Of a DNA stretch of 64,000 bases, positions 54,801-64,000 are shown one piece after another. A program made the translations under genes and the position numbers. Source of the DNA: Apostichopus japonicus. Lineage: Eukaryota > Echinodermata > Holothuroidea > Aspidochirotida > Stichopodidae. The notes under the pieces were generated by a model. The model saw only the letters and a program-made list of their open reading frames with translations, did no database searches and was not told the origin of the DNA. Every line of letters begins with the position of its first letter. Position 1 is the stretch's first letter. The stretch lies in the NCBI RefSeq assembly GCF_037975245.1, contig NC_092580.1, positions 20,382,501 to 20,446,500 on the forward strand, in the 5' to 3' direction.

Positions 54801-55280
54801 TAAATTCACATTTTTTTCATTTAACAGAAAAACCATTGTAAATAAAAAGTTAGTGAAATTTTGACGTTACATTACTTTGGCACACCGTTTGTACATGATA
54901 ACAGTGTATTACCGCTTAATTAACAGTATACGCTATATTACCGTTTTTTATCAATTGCCATACACCGGAACACTGATCAGATTTTCATATTCATATAGTA
55001 ACGGTGTTACTCAAATTTTAAGGGTTATTCTCGTTAGGTGGTTTCGGTATTGAATTACGCACATACTATAATGTCTACGTAATCATCTAGGTTGTTAGAA
55101 TTAATGTATTTGATATGAAAGAATGTGTTTATTGCTTGGAAAGTGTTAAGTGTTTGTGCTAAACTTAAAGTGGCAGTGTTCTCTATTATATATTATCTAC
55201 GACATTATCTTATCCCAGTTATATTTTCGCCGACTCGATCCGTTACTGCTTGGGCCATGCAGTCAGGTACATTGACCTTG

Positions 55281-55475
55281 ATCGCTTCTCGGCCTTTTGG
55301 CTAAGATCATGTGTAATATCTGTTCCCTTTCGAGGGGAACGGTGATACACACCTGACGATCATCACACAGTCACAGTCTCGATGCAAGCGGACTGGGGTT
55401 GTAGCGGATCAGTCGTTCGGTAGTTTGGTTTTCGTGCCCAGGTTCTTTCTTGGGGGACTTTTTCTGAAAAAGGAA
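55281..55475 (+). mobile_element. U2-headed SINE-like element, copy D (best preserved)
   Basis: Begins ATCGCTTCTCGGCCTTTTGG and then CTAAGATCATGTGTAATATC. This matches the first ~45 nt of U2 snRNA at all but about two positions. The following ~150 nt are not U2: a GTTCCC/GGGGAAC hairpin, CACACAGTCACAGTC, GGACTGGGG, then GCCCAGGTTCTTTCTTGGGG and GACTTTTTC. CTTGATC occurs at both edges (55277-55283 and 55476-55482), a candidate 7-bp target duplication. There is no Sm site, so it is not a working U2 gene. Confidence 0.8.
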
Positions 55476-55800
55476 CTTGATCATGGCATCGTCTCGATTC
55501 AGAATCGGATCATCGTATAACGACTCGGTTTAAATTATGGACCGTGCGGCTAGACAGATTTGATCGCAGTAAAACTAGGTGGAATAATTATTTGCTAAAC
55601 TCAACAACAATCGGGCCATGGAACTTCAGAGCCGTCACTGGTTTTCTTTTCGGCTTCTCGGTACATAGGAAGAGCATCATGAAGAAGGCCACTTACTGTT
55701 TGGCTTCAGCATATTCTCAGTTTCCTAGTACACTGACTGATTTTGTTTACCTTACTTATATTTATATATTTTTTTGCTTTTAATATCTTTTTTCTTTAAG

Positions 55801-55958
55801 AACTTCCTGATGATGGTGTCCGGTATTATCGGTATTCCTCTCTTGCTGGCTGGTCTTGTGTGCATGCGCAGTGATATCGAGGCATACGCGCACCTAATTA
55901 GCTCCACCTTCTTCATCCAGGGAGTAGTGACCTTCACACAGTCGACCATTGGTATCAG
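55801..55958 (+). CDS. SLC23 transporter, exon 2 (TM1-TM2)
   Basis: The acceptor TTTTTTCTTTAAG opens in phase 0. The exon encodes NFLMMVSGIIGIPLLLAG, then STFFIQGVVTFTQSTIGIR, equivalent to the SLC23 segments QHYLTCFSGTIAVPFLLAE and TLIQTTVGIRLP. SLC23 proteins carry ascorbate or nucleobases across the plasma membrane, in vertebrates with sodium. The usual His after Gln in TM1 is Asn here. The exon ends ATCAG|GTATGG in phase 2. Confidence 0.92.
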
Positions 55959-56775
55959 GTATGGCCAGCCGAGTTTATACATGATGTTTTAAGAAATTGC
56001 TAGATATGCTAAAGTTGGCACTATTTAACACATTTGAAAGCATCTTTTTTGATAGGTTTGGAATAAATTATTTCCATTATATATGCAACCGAGAGAGAGG
56101 GGGGGGGGGAGAGGAGGGGAGGGAGGGAGGGGGAGAGGGGTGTGACTGTTCCCCATTTCGTATACTTACAATGTAATAAGTTGAACTAATCAGTCTTCGT
56201 TGCATTTTGGTAAAGTTAAACGCCAATGCGAATTGTATGGAAAGGTTTCAATCAGCGGTCAGGGTTTGGGCAGCACTTTTATGAAACTTATTTAGTATAA
56301 CTCAATAAAAATGTAACCGACCAAACTACAAATCCTCAAGGACGTCGAGAGCCAGATTTGGATCCCGGGGAAAATATGTCACCAGGTCTCCTTCTTGAAG
56401 AAGTCTTTCATTTTTTCCTATATTTTTTTTGAGGGGGAATCAAATGTTATTCATCCCATATTTACACGGACTCCCACATTGACCCCTGGCTCCGGTGCTG
56501 TTACCCCTGATCCCCTCTCGTCGGGCCTGACAACTCCCATCCCTCCCATAGATGTATCACCGAATGAAGGTTAATTTATCGTCTAATTAATTAATTCGAT
56601 CCGATCCTCAACATTTCGTCGCCCGGACACATTTCAAAGAAGTGTTAAGCAAAACTAACAAACCAATCATAGAAGTCTTGCACAATTGTTTGTTAATTTT
56701 TTCACTTAGAAGTTATACCGTATTTTGTTGAAATGATTCTATAACTAGAGGATAAACATCTTCTCTGCCTTTTAG
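55959..56775. other. SLC23 intron 2
   Basis: Contains a purine-rich GA/poly-G tract at 56088-56140. Nothing else recognised. Confidence 0.6.
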
Positions 56776-56858
56776 ATTACCAGTGATACAAGGTGCATCA
56801 TTCTCATTCATTCCTGCTGTATCCAGTCTCGCAGTGGCTGCAGGAGCGTGTCCCGCCG
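56776..56858 (+). CDS. SLC23 transporter, exon 3 (PxxQG motif)
   Basis: The acceptor TGCCTTTTAG joins in phase 2. The exon encodes the completion of Arg, then LPVIQGASFSFIPAVSSLAV and AAGACPA. The R-L-P-x-x-Q-G-x-(S/T)-F block is the conserved substrate-region motif between TM2 and TM3 of SLC23/NAT transporters. It ends GCCG|GTAACT in phase 1. Confidence 0.93.
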
Positions 56859-57351
56859 GTAACTAGTTTAGATTTTATTTTACACCTTTTTACTTCGTCT
56901 GATTCCGTATAAGTTTAGCTAATGTGATACAAACTTCTGTATCTACGTTATTATCGATGGTTATTAATGTGCATAACACTTTCAGTAGTCGTGATTTGTA
57001 TAAAGTATACATTATCAAAACTTATGAATATGCATTACCTCTATAATGAGTCTTAAGACGTATAATAACTTAAGAAAGGTTGATCTCATTATTTTGTTCT
57101 TTATAACCTATTATAATAGATTCATATTAGAATGTTTAAAATATTATTACTATTATGTTTTCTATATATTCTCTCATTCATTGTGTGCAATTGAAAATGA
57201 AAGTTGGCATTTTCATGTCTTAGTTCCCTCTATGCCCCTATTATCACATTCATTATCAAGTAAACTTAATATTTCTAAAGTACTTATTTTCGGAAAGTAA
57301 TCATTGAGATTGAGTTTGTCAGTTGAGAAAGATTATTCTTTTTCCTTGCAG
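56859..57351. other. SLC23 intron 3
   Basis: An AT-rich intron with no recognised feature. Confidence 0.6.
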
Positions 57352-57404
57352 GAAACGACACAATAAGCGATATGAGTGAGGTTTGGGGGCCACGACTAGC
57401 AGAG
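57352..57404 (+). CDS. SLC23 transporter, exon 4 (extracellular loop end)
   Basis: The 53-nt exon follows TTTCCTTGCAG. It encodes GNDTISDMSEVWGPRLAE, equivalent to the SLC23 loop ending W-x-(P/K)-R-(I/L)-x-E. NDT is a possible N-glycosylation site, matching the glycosylated loop of vertebrate SVCTs. The loop is shorter than in mammals. It ends GCAGAG|GTACGA in phase 0. Confidence 0.9.
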
Positions 57405-57524
57405 GTACGATTTATTGTACACGATGTTGAGAAAACAGGACATATTCTGGCTCTGGCCAATATTGAGTAGAGTTATCCCCAGTAACATGCAAACCTAATT
57501 TAACTGTGAACAGTAAAGGCAAAT

Positions 57525-57700
57525 GAAGATATATAATTAAGTCGTAATGAGTTGGAAAATCAAGAACAGTGAAAAAACTTCCAGCCTCCACCGGGATTCG
57601 AACCCGGGCCTCTCGCTTAATATGCGGACACCCTAATCACTAAGCTTTGGACGCTGATTGTGTGTCCAAAGGTTCGAAACCTGTAAGGAAGTATGTGTGT
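57525..57700 (-). mobile_element. tRNA-containing SINE-like repeat, fifth copy
   Basis: The tRNA-like segment at 57584-57653 has GGTTCGAA-type box B and the family flank GTCGTAATGAGTTGGAAAAT. The anticodon loop has diverged (ATATTAA). The copy stops in a GT-rich tract just before the transposon. Confidence 0.7.
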
Positions 57701-59601
57701 GCGTGTGTAGAGTGTACACTGAAAAAATAAACTAGTCAATATTGCCACGGACTAACGTTAAATTAGTCTGTAACGTTAGTCAATGCACACGGACTAGCAA
57801 AAATCTTCGTTTCATCGCTGCTTCTTAGTTAGTTTACACTGACTAAGGAAAATATAATCGCAGCTTAGTCGGTGGCGACGGACTAAGGTATTTTAACCCA
57901 TGGACTAAGAACGATACGGACACCCGATTTACGCCATAATCGTAGCTTAGTCGGTGTCGACGGACTAATGTATTTTAACCCAATTCGATTCACTTCAATT
58001 TGGAAACCGAGAGGCAACGGCAGCTTGCTGGGCTTGGCATAGTTTCATACGGTCACTCTAAGCAACTTTCAACCGTAAATCACCCATGAAGGTCTTTAGA
58101 AGAATGGAGGTTTTAACTGCATCATCGGCCTACCTGTTATTCATTTAACTTGAAGGTAAAATTAAAGTTAATTGTTAGGCCACTGGCACTAGTAATGTAT
58201 TATGGTTAGTGTAACGCTACCGTTGTCACGTTGGCGTTTCGCAATACACAAGTGCAATGACAGTGAGTAGCCTATATGCTTCTACTGGGTACTGCAGTGC
58301 ATTCTCAACACTAAAGTGTGCATCCTAAACACCAATTAACAATGTGTTATGTGTGTATTGGGCTAGATTGAACAGTGGCACATAATCTTCTTATTTATTC
58401 CCAAACAAATGCTGGAACTATAAGGCTCAATAGTTTATTTGAAGTCTACACTCATTTGGTAAAGATTTCCTGTAATTTCCCATGTGAATCTAAATGGGTA
58501 GGCTTTGTGATATTGAATAAGCAAGGCTAGACCTTCAAACGTACAGTCACAGTAGGCTGAACAAATTATGTTGGCTAGTCAACGGTATTATATGTTGCGA
58601 GCAGTCAGGATGCACGCTTCAGTTCTATTTAACCTTTTCATTTATCATTTTTTAGTATTTAATTTCCGGTCACGCCCAGGAAACAATTGCGACATTCCTT
58701 CACGGTCGACTTGCTTACTGTAAGAAGTATTAACCGTTTTTTCTCAGGAAAGCTTGATAGTCTGAAGTTATTATAACATGTGCTTTTAGTATACTGCCAA
58801 AAGAGTAAGTTGTTGTATTTGTATTGATATTTTATGTAGAAGTAACGGAAAATTTAGTATGTTTAGTTTGGTCTAATTGCACGTTTTTTTTCTGTCCAAT
58901 GTAGTGCAGGGTTCACTTGCGCGAATTCAAATTATTCTGTTTATGTATATGTATATGCATCGATTCTTAGATTATGATGTTTTTTTGACATTTATTTGTA
59001 ATTCAAGCATATCTGTTTAGTAGCAAAGTTTAAAGGTTAAGATTAATTAGTTTTCTCTTTTTGATCCTAGACTGAATGAAACTCATTGGCGTAAATAATA
59101 GATCAGATGATACAGTTTAACGCAGTTGCTAAAACTCTGGGTATTCTCTAGTCTTCGCCGGTCCATTATATACTTTAGTACTACTAGTAAGACTATATCA
59201 AAACGACAGAAGACAAACTTAGTGTAACAAAGTACTGATTCTCCTCTAGCCTAGGTCTAAACAGGCTTGTTATGTGAGCAAGCAAAATAACAACTAAAAA
59301 CGATTAGGCCTATAAATAAGTTGGCTCAGTGCATTTCTGTTTCTAAAATTTTATATTTTTAAAGATCATAAAAACAAACAAAGATTTAGCCCATGTTTTA
59401 TTATCTCTGTATTCTGGGCATTTGATTCTGGTTGCAATGGTGATGACACTCTCGTTCAAATTTTCAGCTTTATACAGTCTGCTTCAAACTTTGGGATTGT
59501 TTTTTGAGACTATAGTGGAAGCAAATCTCACATAACTTTGTGGTGACAACTTTATTTTATTTTTTTTTCAAATGATGAATACTTTGCTGTTTCTTTCTTC
59601 C

Positions 59602-59800
59602 AGCAGGAATTGAAAAGCCAAATATCTAAGTCAAGGGTGAGCTTTCCTGTGATGTACGACACCAGTGTGGAGGCAACAACAGAAGAGGAGAACTGTGTTA
59701 TATATGGCTTAAAGACATGTTTTAAGATGATATATTGGTACCCTTCGCAGAACAAAAGAGTTTATCCAAGAGTCCAAAAAGCAAAGGAACAAGTACCATA
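59602..59800 (+). CDS. Possible exon inside the transposon
   Basis: After CTTTCTTCCAG, an ORF encodes ELKSQISKSRVSFPVMYDTS and ends AKEQVP with a stop. No family recognised. It may be a remnant of the element's own spliced gene. Confidence 0.25.
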
Positions 59801-59956
59801 GAGAAAAAAGATGGAAGAGTGAGTTTAACTATTGTACCCAACTGTTTAATGATATTTAAGATACTTTTCATAACCTGTTTTAAAAAAAAACCAGTCTAGT
59901 ATATCATTTACGTGCAAGCTTCATAAGTTTGGTCAAATTTTCACTGATCTGTAGAG

Positions 59957-60103
59957 CGGGAGTCCAGAGGGTTTGGTTAGCTGGGAAGGTAACCAATTGC
60001 CTGGTACATCACAATGTTCACAATGCATTCCTGTATATGAAACCTGATGACTGGCAAACCGACTGTGGTGGATGTGGCTGGGAGAGCAATTTTAAAGTCA
60101 CCT
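59957..60103 (+). CDS. Left-arm copy of a conserved ~48-codon terminal exon
   Basis: Preceded by TGATCTGTAG, it encodes VQRVWLAGKVTNCLVHHNVH, then AFLYMKPDDWQTDCGGCGWE, and SNFKVT with a stop. A CxxC pair is visible. No family recognised. The right arm encodes nearly the same peptide on the minus strand (61188-61338). Confidence 0.3.
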
Positions 60104-61187
60104 AATAGCTAACCTAGAGCAGCTTTCATGGTAACCACATCAAAGTAAGTACAATGTGTCAGGTATGGCCCCAAGAGCAACAAATGGCCATTGCCAGTAA
60201 TTATTGGTGGTGGGGTACCCCTGCCAGTGATCTATAATTGACCCCTCAAGGCTGACCTAGGTCAGCTCATGAGGTAACCACTTGAAACCTACTGGAAAAT
60301 GTTGGTTAGGACTTCAGATACAAGGGATGGGCATTGCCAGTAATTTTTATTGGTGGGGTACCCCTGCTAGTAGACCCCCAATATGCCCATCCCCTCATTG
60401 ACCTAGGTGAGCTCATGATTTGACCAGTTGAAACCTACAGGAAAATGATAGGTATCACTTCATATGTAAGGATGGGCATTTCCAGTATTTTACAGTACCC
60501 CACTAATATAAATTACTGGAAATGCCCATCCCTTACATATATATAGAATCCTGCCAATCATTTTCCAGTAGTTTTCAACTGGTTACCTCATGAGCTAATC
60601 TAGGTCAATGGGGGATGGGCATTTTGGGGGTCTACTGACAGGGTTACCCCACCAATGTAAATGACTGGAAATGCCCATCCCTTACATATGAAGTGATACC
60701 TATCATTTTCCAGTAATTTTTCAACTGGTTATCTCATGAGCTGACCTAAGTCAATGAGGGAATGGGCATTTTGGGGGTCTACTGGCAGGGGTACCCCCCC
60801 CCATATAAATTACTGGAAATTCCCATCCCTTACATATGAAGTGATACCATTTTCCAGTAGTTTTCAACTGGTTACATCATGAGCTCATCTAGGTCAATGG
60901 GGGATGGGCATTTTGGGGGTCTACTGGCAGGGGTACCCCACAATAAAAATTACTGGCAATGCCCATCAGTTGTATCCGAAGCCCTAACCAACATTTTCCA
61001 GTAGGTTTCAAGTGGTTATCTCATGAGCTGACCTAGGTCAGCCTTGAGGGGTCAATTATAGATCACTGGCAGGGGTACCCCACCACCAATAATTACTGGC
61101 AATGGCCATTTGTTGCTCTTGGGGCCATACCTGACATATTGTACTTACTTTGATGTGTTACCATGAAAACTGATCTAGGTTAGCTAT

Positions 61188-61338
61188 CAGGTGACTTTAA
61201 AATTGCTCTCCCAGCCACACCCACCACAGTCGGTTTGCCAGTCGTCTGGTTTCATATACAGGAATGCACTGTGAACATTGTGATGTACAAGGCAATTGGT
61301 TACCTTCCCAGCTAACCAAACCCTCTGGGATCCCGGTC
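61188..61338 (-). CDS. Right-arm copy of the ~48-codon terminal exon
   Basis: The minus strand of the right palindrome arm encodes the same peptide as 59957-60103. Codon differences are mainly silent (CTG/CTT, CCT/CCA, GAT/GAC, GGA/GGG), with replacements at Asn/Ser and Val/Ser. The stop is TGA instead of TAA. Confidence 0.3.
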
Positions 61339-61587
61339 TATTGGGATCATTATTAACATGATTAACATAATTATTAAGCTTTGAGAAATAACTTGGTGTT
61401 ATGCTGTGCAAAGCTAATAATAATTTGGTAAAAGCTGCTATTCCTGGCTTTTAATTTGAGGGACCTAGATTTAAATGTATACCTCCCAATATGTTATAAA
61501 ATTTTAATGTAAATGTATGTTTATGATAATGTGAGTTATCATGTGCTGTATCTGTGCTTACACGTATATCATATTTTCTGTTCACAG

Positions 61588-61925
61588 GTCAATAATGGTG
61601 CAGATTTTGGCTTCCTGAAGACAAGTGGGAGGCCATTTGTAGTTAAGAGAAACACTCTTTGTTCGTGAAGACTTAACTGGTGTCGATTTGGGGTACCACT
61701 TTAAAACGAAAGTCATGAGGAACCCTTGCCCAAGATTCAACTTTGCATTATTGTGCAGTGCTATACTTTTGCGATTCATGTTTGATCTATTAACTTGTCT
61801 TAACTTTGTTGGAAAAAAAATCAGATTTTCAGATTTTATTTACAGTGATTTCTTCTCTATCTGTCGAAAGTCAGCCTTTTGTAGACATCAGAAGTTTTAT
61901 CAGAAATAAATACTGCCAACGTACA
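61588..61925 (+). other. Possible last exon with polyadenylation signal in the transposon
   Basis: TTTTCTGTTCACAG precedes a short frame (VNNGADFGFLKTSGRPFVVK and a stop at about 61670). AATAAA lies at 61905-61910. This could be the 3' end of a spliced transcript of the element. No family recognised. Confidence 0.3.
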
Positions 61926-62780
61926 CATTATTTGTGTTTCTTCTGCTCTCTTTTCTTTCAGTGATACTAGTCAGTGAAACTCGTCGGGTTTAATTCTTTC
62001 AGTGAATCTAGTCAGTGCAACTAGTCAGTCGATACCGACTAAGAAAGGTTAGTCGGGAGAGGCACCATCCTGACTAATGTAAAACCTGCTATAAACTAGT
62101 CGGTGGCTCATATAAATTAGTCGGTAAAGACCGACTAATGTCACCAACTAATGTAACTGACTAATATACATTTACCGACTGAGAAATTGTTGATCGACTA
62201 AGCTGACGGACTAAGATGACCGACTAAGAAATCCAACTGACTAAGGAATAAATTAGTCGGTATAGCAACTGACTAAGGCTATGTTAGTCGGGAGAGGCAC
62301 CAGATGGACTAACGTTTTGTTAGTCGGTGAACCAATTTAAGTTTTCAGTGTACTCTCTCTTCTCTTAGTGCATGGTATAACGTTGAAGTAGTTGTGGTAG
62401 TATTTATGTGGAAGTGATTTGAAAGTGTACGATAAGCGGGTGAAGGACTGAAGGTGGAGGGGAATGTGGCAGGTTGGCCGCCAAGGGGTACTCCTTGGGT
62501 CAACGAGAGCTGCAGAAACAGAGAGTTAGGACACCGAAAAACAAAGAAAGTAAATAATTAAATAATATCATTTCGATTAGTTTATATTAGGCCTTTATTT
62601 CTTAATCATGTTATATTTCTCAAAAGAAAAAAAAGGATGAGATATTATTTGTTGTTATTATTTTCGCTGTGAATTAGTTGTTTTCCTGTAAATTATATGT
62701 ATATTCATAATGCTTGGTTGTTACCTCAGAGCAATACATTGTTTCACATATCTGTTAGTCAAATGATGCTAATGTTACAG

Positions 62781-62962
62781 GTAAATGGTGGTCTTCTCCT
62801 GGCATCCGTCTTCCAAGTGATTCTAGGATTGACGGGTCTATCTGGTTGGATTCTTCGTTTTGTTGGTCCTCTCTCCATAGCACCATGTATCGGACTCCTT
62901 GGATTAGCATTGATTGATGCAACATGGCCCTCCTGCAGTGTACATTGGGGGATATCGCTAGT
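62781..62962 (+). CDS. SLC23 transporter, exon 5 (TM4-TM6 region)
   Basis: The acceptor TAATGTTACAG opens in phase 0. It encodes VNGGLLLASVFQVILGLTGL, then WILRFVGPLSIAPCIGLLGL, then HWGISLV at the junction. The G-x-(L/I)-x-x-(A/S)-S-x-x-(Q/E)-V, R-F-x-G-P-L-(T/S)-I-A-P and H-W-G-I-S blocks are SLC23 signatures. The usual V-Q-G is V-N-G. The donor is best placed at CTAGT|GTAAGC, giving phase 2. This exon lies beyond the transposon, and its splice sites are intact. Confidence 0.92.
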
Positions 62963-63710
62963 GTAAGCAATTTTTGTACTGTATATCTCTGGCTATATCG
63001 TCGTATCAGGAAATGGTCATTAGTTTGATAACCTTAATTTTCGAATGCAGGATTACAACTGTCATTTTTGATTCAGTTTATAGATACATCTCGTATAACA
63101 GCAGCAGCTGCATGTTAAAACAGCTTGTTTGTATAATCGCCCAGACGATATTTCATATTTGATATGAATGAAATGCGAGAAGCAGATCAAATGATGTTGT
63201 TATTTTTTTTTTTTTTTTTTTAAACGTTAGCTGTTAGTTATCTGAAAAGTGGCATAACGCTTTTATGAAAGGTCAAAGTAGAGCCTTGGTACAAAAAAAA
63301 AACTTAATCTATTCTAATCCAAGTCCATTTACAATGGAACCATGTGATCATCTGGGTGTTGCATCACAAAAACAGGTACCGCACAATATATGATCTGTGC
63401 CAATAGGCCGAGAAGCTAATGTTAAAATACTAGATTCGACCATTGAAACTCTAATTCCCTTCATTCCATGGGAACGAAGGGAGGTAGAGTTTTTAAGGTC
63501 GAATCGAGTATTTTAAAAGCAAGGGTTTATCCCTTGAGGTCTTTGTAGCCGACTCTCTGATAGCTGTGGGGGGGGGGGGGGGTTGAAAAAAGAAGGGGTG
63601 ATGCACACCCCACATCCGCGAGTGAAATTTAAATTGTACTGCAATACATTAAGTAAGAGCACATGTAGTAGCCATTTAATATTCTTTTTGTATTTTCTAA
63701 TATCCTGCAG
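62963..63710. other. SLC23 intron 5
   Basis: Contains a T homopolymer at about 63202-63222, a diverged U2-headed element (63298-63416), a pair of short inverted segments (GATTCGACC 63431-63439 and GGTCGAATC 63497-63505) and a poly-G tract at about 63569-63582. Confidence 0.55.
63298..63416 (-). mobile_element. U2-headed SINE-like element, copy E (partial, diverged)
   Basis: The minus strand keeps TAGCTTCTCGGCC, then TGGCACAGATCATATATTGT and GTGATGCAACACCCAGATGA. The 3' part is missing. It is recognisable only by comparison with copies A and D. Confidence 0.55.
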
Positions 63711-63828
63711 GACAATCTTCTTCGTGGTACTGTTTTCGCAATACCTGAAAAATATTAACGTTTGTGCCTTTCGCTACAACATAAAGAGTGCACCACGTGC
63801 TAGTGGACAGATTTTCCAATTGTTTCCA
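63711..63828 (+). CDS. SLC23 transporter, exon 6 (FSQYL motif); gene continues past window
   Basis: The acceptor AATATCCTGCAG joins in phase 2. The 39 further codons encode TIFFVVLFSQYLKNINV, a loop with a cysteine, and IFQLFP. The L-F-S-Q-Y-L-(K/R)-N block and the I-F-x-x-F-P end are nearly diagnostic of SLC23A1/A2-type transporters. The exon ends TTTCCA|GTGAGT in phase 0. The following helices, including the downstream substrate-binding segments, are outside the window. Confidence 0.92.
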
Positions 63829-64000
63829 GTGAGTACTGAATCTTTTATTGACGTTTCTTCTGATCGACAATGAATATAATTTAGTGGCGTTGGTAAAGAG
63901 GGGCGGGGAACGATGGAGGCTGAGAGCGCCATTCCCCAGCCCACTCCCTCGTCAGTTGGGGGGGGTGGGGAAAAACGTAAACTATGGGGCTTCTTACGTT

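Larger units (their letters stand above)
51027..55800. other. SLC23 intron 1
   Basis: Rich in repeats: a tandem duplication (51188-51541), poly-G tracts near 51720 and 51945, a near-perfect hairpin (52102-52256), a hAT MITE (52455-53088), a core-family fragment (53470-53660), a LINE end (54597-54800) and a U2-headed element (55281-55475). No other coding exon is supported. Confidence 0.6.
59954..61340. repeat. 1.4-kb inverted repeat with internal ~150-bp units
   Basis: The outer left arm (from 59954, CAGAGGGTTTGGTTAGCTGG) returns inverted at the right edge (to about 61340). Between them a ~150-bp unit (ATTACTGGAAATGCCCATCC, CATTTTCCAGTAG, CTCATGAGCT, GGGCATTTTGGGGGTCTACT, GGGGTACCCC) is repeated about four times in the right half and twice inverted in the left half. 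The two halves differ in unit number. Confidence 0.9.
57717..62350. mobile_element. 4.6-kb DNA transposon, CACTG termini, TTAGTC arrays
   Basis: Terminal inverted repeats are CACTGAAAAAATAAAC at the left and, reverse-complemented, CACTGAAAACTTAAAT at the right. TA flanks both ends (57715-57716 and 62351-62352). Subterminal arrays at about 57745-57970 and 61960-62335 are packed with TTAGTC/GACTAA, often TTAGTCGG/CCGACTAA, in both orientations. Such arrays are typical transposase-binding regions. The CACTG start suggests the CACTA/EnSpm group, while the TA flank also fits Tc1/mariner-like targets, so I leave the superfamily open. No transposase core was found. Small exon-like pieces and an inverted repeat occupy the centre. 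Confidence 0.8.
57405..62780. other. SLC23 intron 4, occupied by a DNA transposon
   Basis: The 5.4-kb intron contains a tRNA-like repeat fragment (57525-57700) and a 4.6-kb transposon (57717-62350), listed separately. About 430 bp remain between the transposon and exon 5, with nothing recognised. Confidence 0.7.

Noticed and set aside
55281-55475. Functional U2 snRNA gene
   Set aside because: Only the first ~45 nt match U2. The Sm site and 3' stem-loops are absent, and the body is shared with four dispersed copies.

Overview
This window is AT-rich animal DNA, probably from an echinoderm or another marine deuterostome invertebrate. That placement is inference. It rests on intron-split genes with GT/AG boundaries, an SLC23 nucleobase/ascorbate transporter, single-exon rhodopsin-class receptors, a Kazal/mucin-type secreted protein, and dense SINE, hAT, Penelope and CR1/L2-like repeats. 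No bacterial operons, rRNA or CRISPR were seen.

Layout. (1) 3.9-16.2 kb, minus strand: a tandem family of class A GPCRs with two intact single-exon genes (6969-8045 and 15153-16202) and one frameshifted relative (3945-5002). (2) 16.2-30.3 kb: mostly gene-free and repeat-rich, with hAT-type elements, one nested inside another, and dispersed repeats. (3) 30.3-43.4 kb, plus strand: a phase-consistent four-exon gene model (489 codons) with a signal peptide, a Kazal-like module and a long Thr/Ser-rich segment. (4) 43.4-50.8 kb: a repeat block with Penelope-like remains, two hAT MITEs with exact 8-bp target duplications, and tRNA-related repeats. (5) 50.8-64 kb, plus strand: the first six coding exons of an SLC23-family transporter, which continues past the window end. 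One of its introns holds a 4.6-kb DNA transposon containing a 1.4-kb inverted repeat.

Most distinctive signals. A dispersed element whose 5' end is the first ~45 nt of U2 snRNA, fused to an unrelated structured body, occurs five times. Two copies have flanking repeats that look like target-site duplications, so it behaves like a U2-headed SINE rather than a functional U2 gene. The transposon in the SLC23 intron has CACTG termini, subterminal arrays of TTAGTC/GACTAA words, and a palindrome whose two arms encode nearly the same ~48-residue peptide with mostly synonymous differences.

The three gene groups are not functionally linked as far as the sequence shows. The GPCRs act in plasma-membrane signalling, the Kazal/mucin protein is predicted to be secreted, and the SLC23 protein is a membrane transporter.
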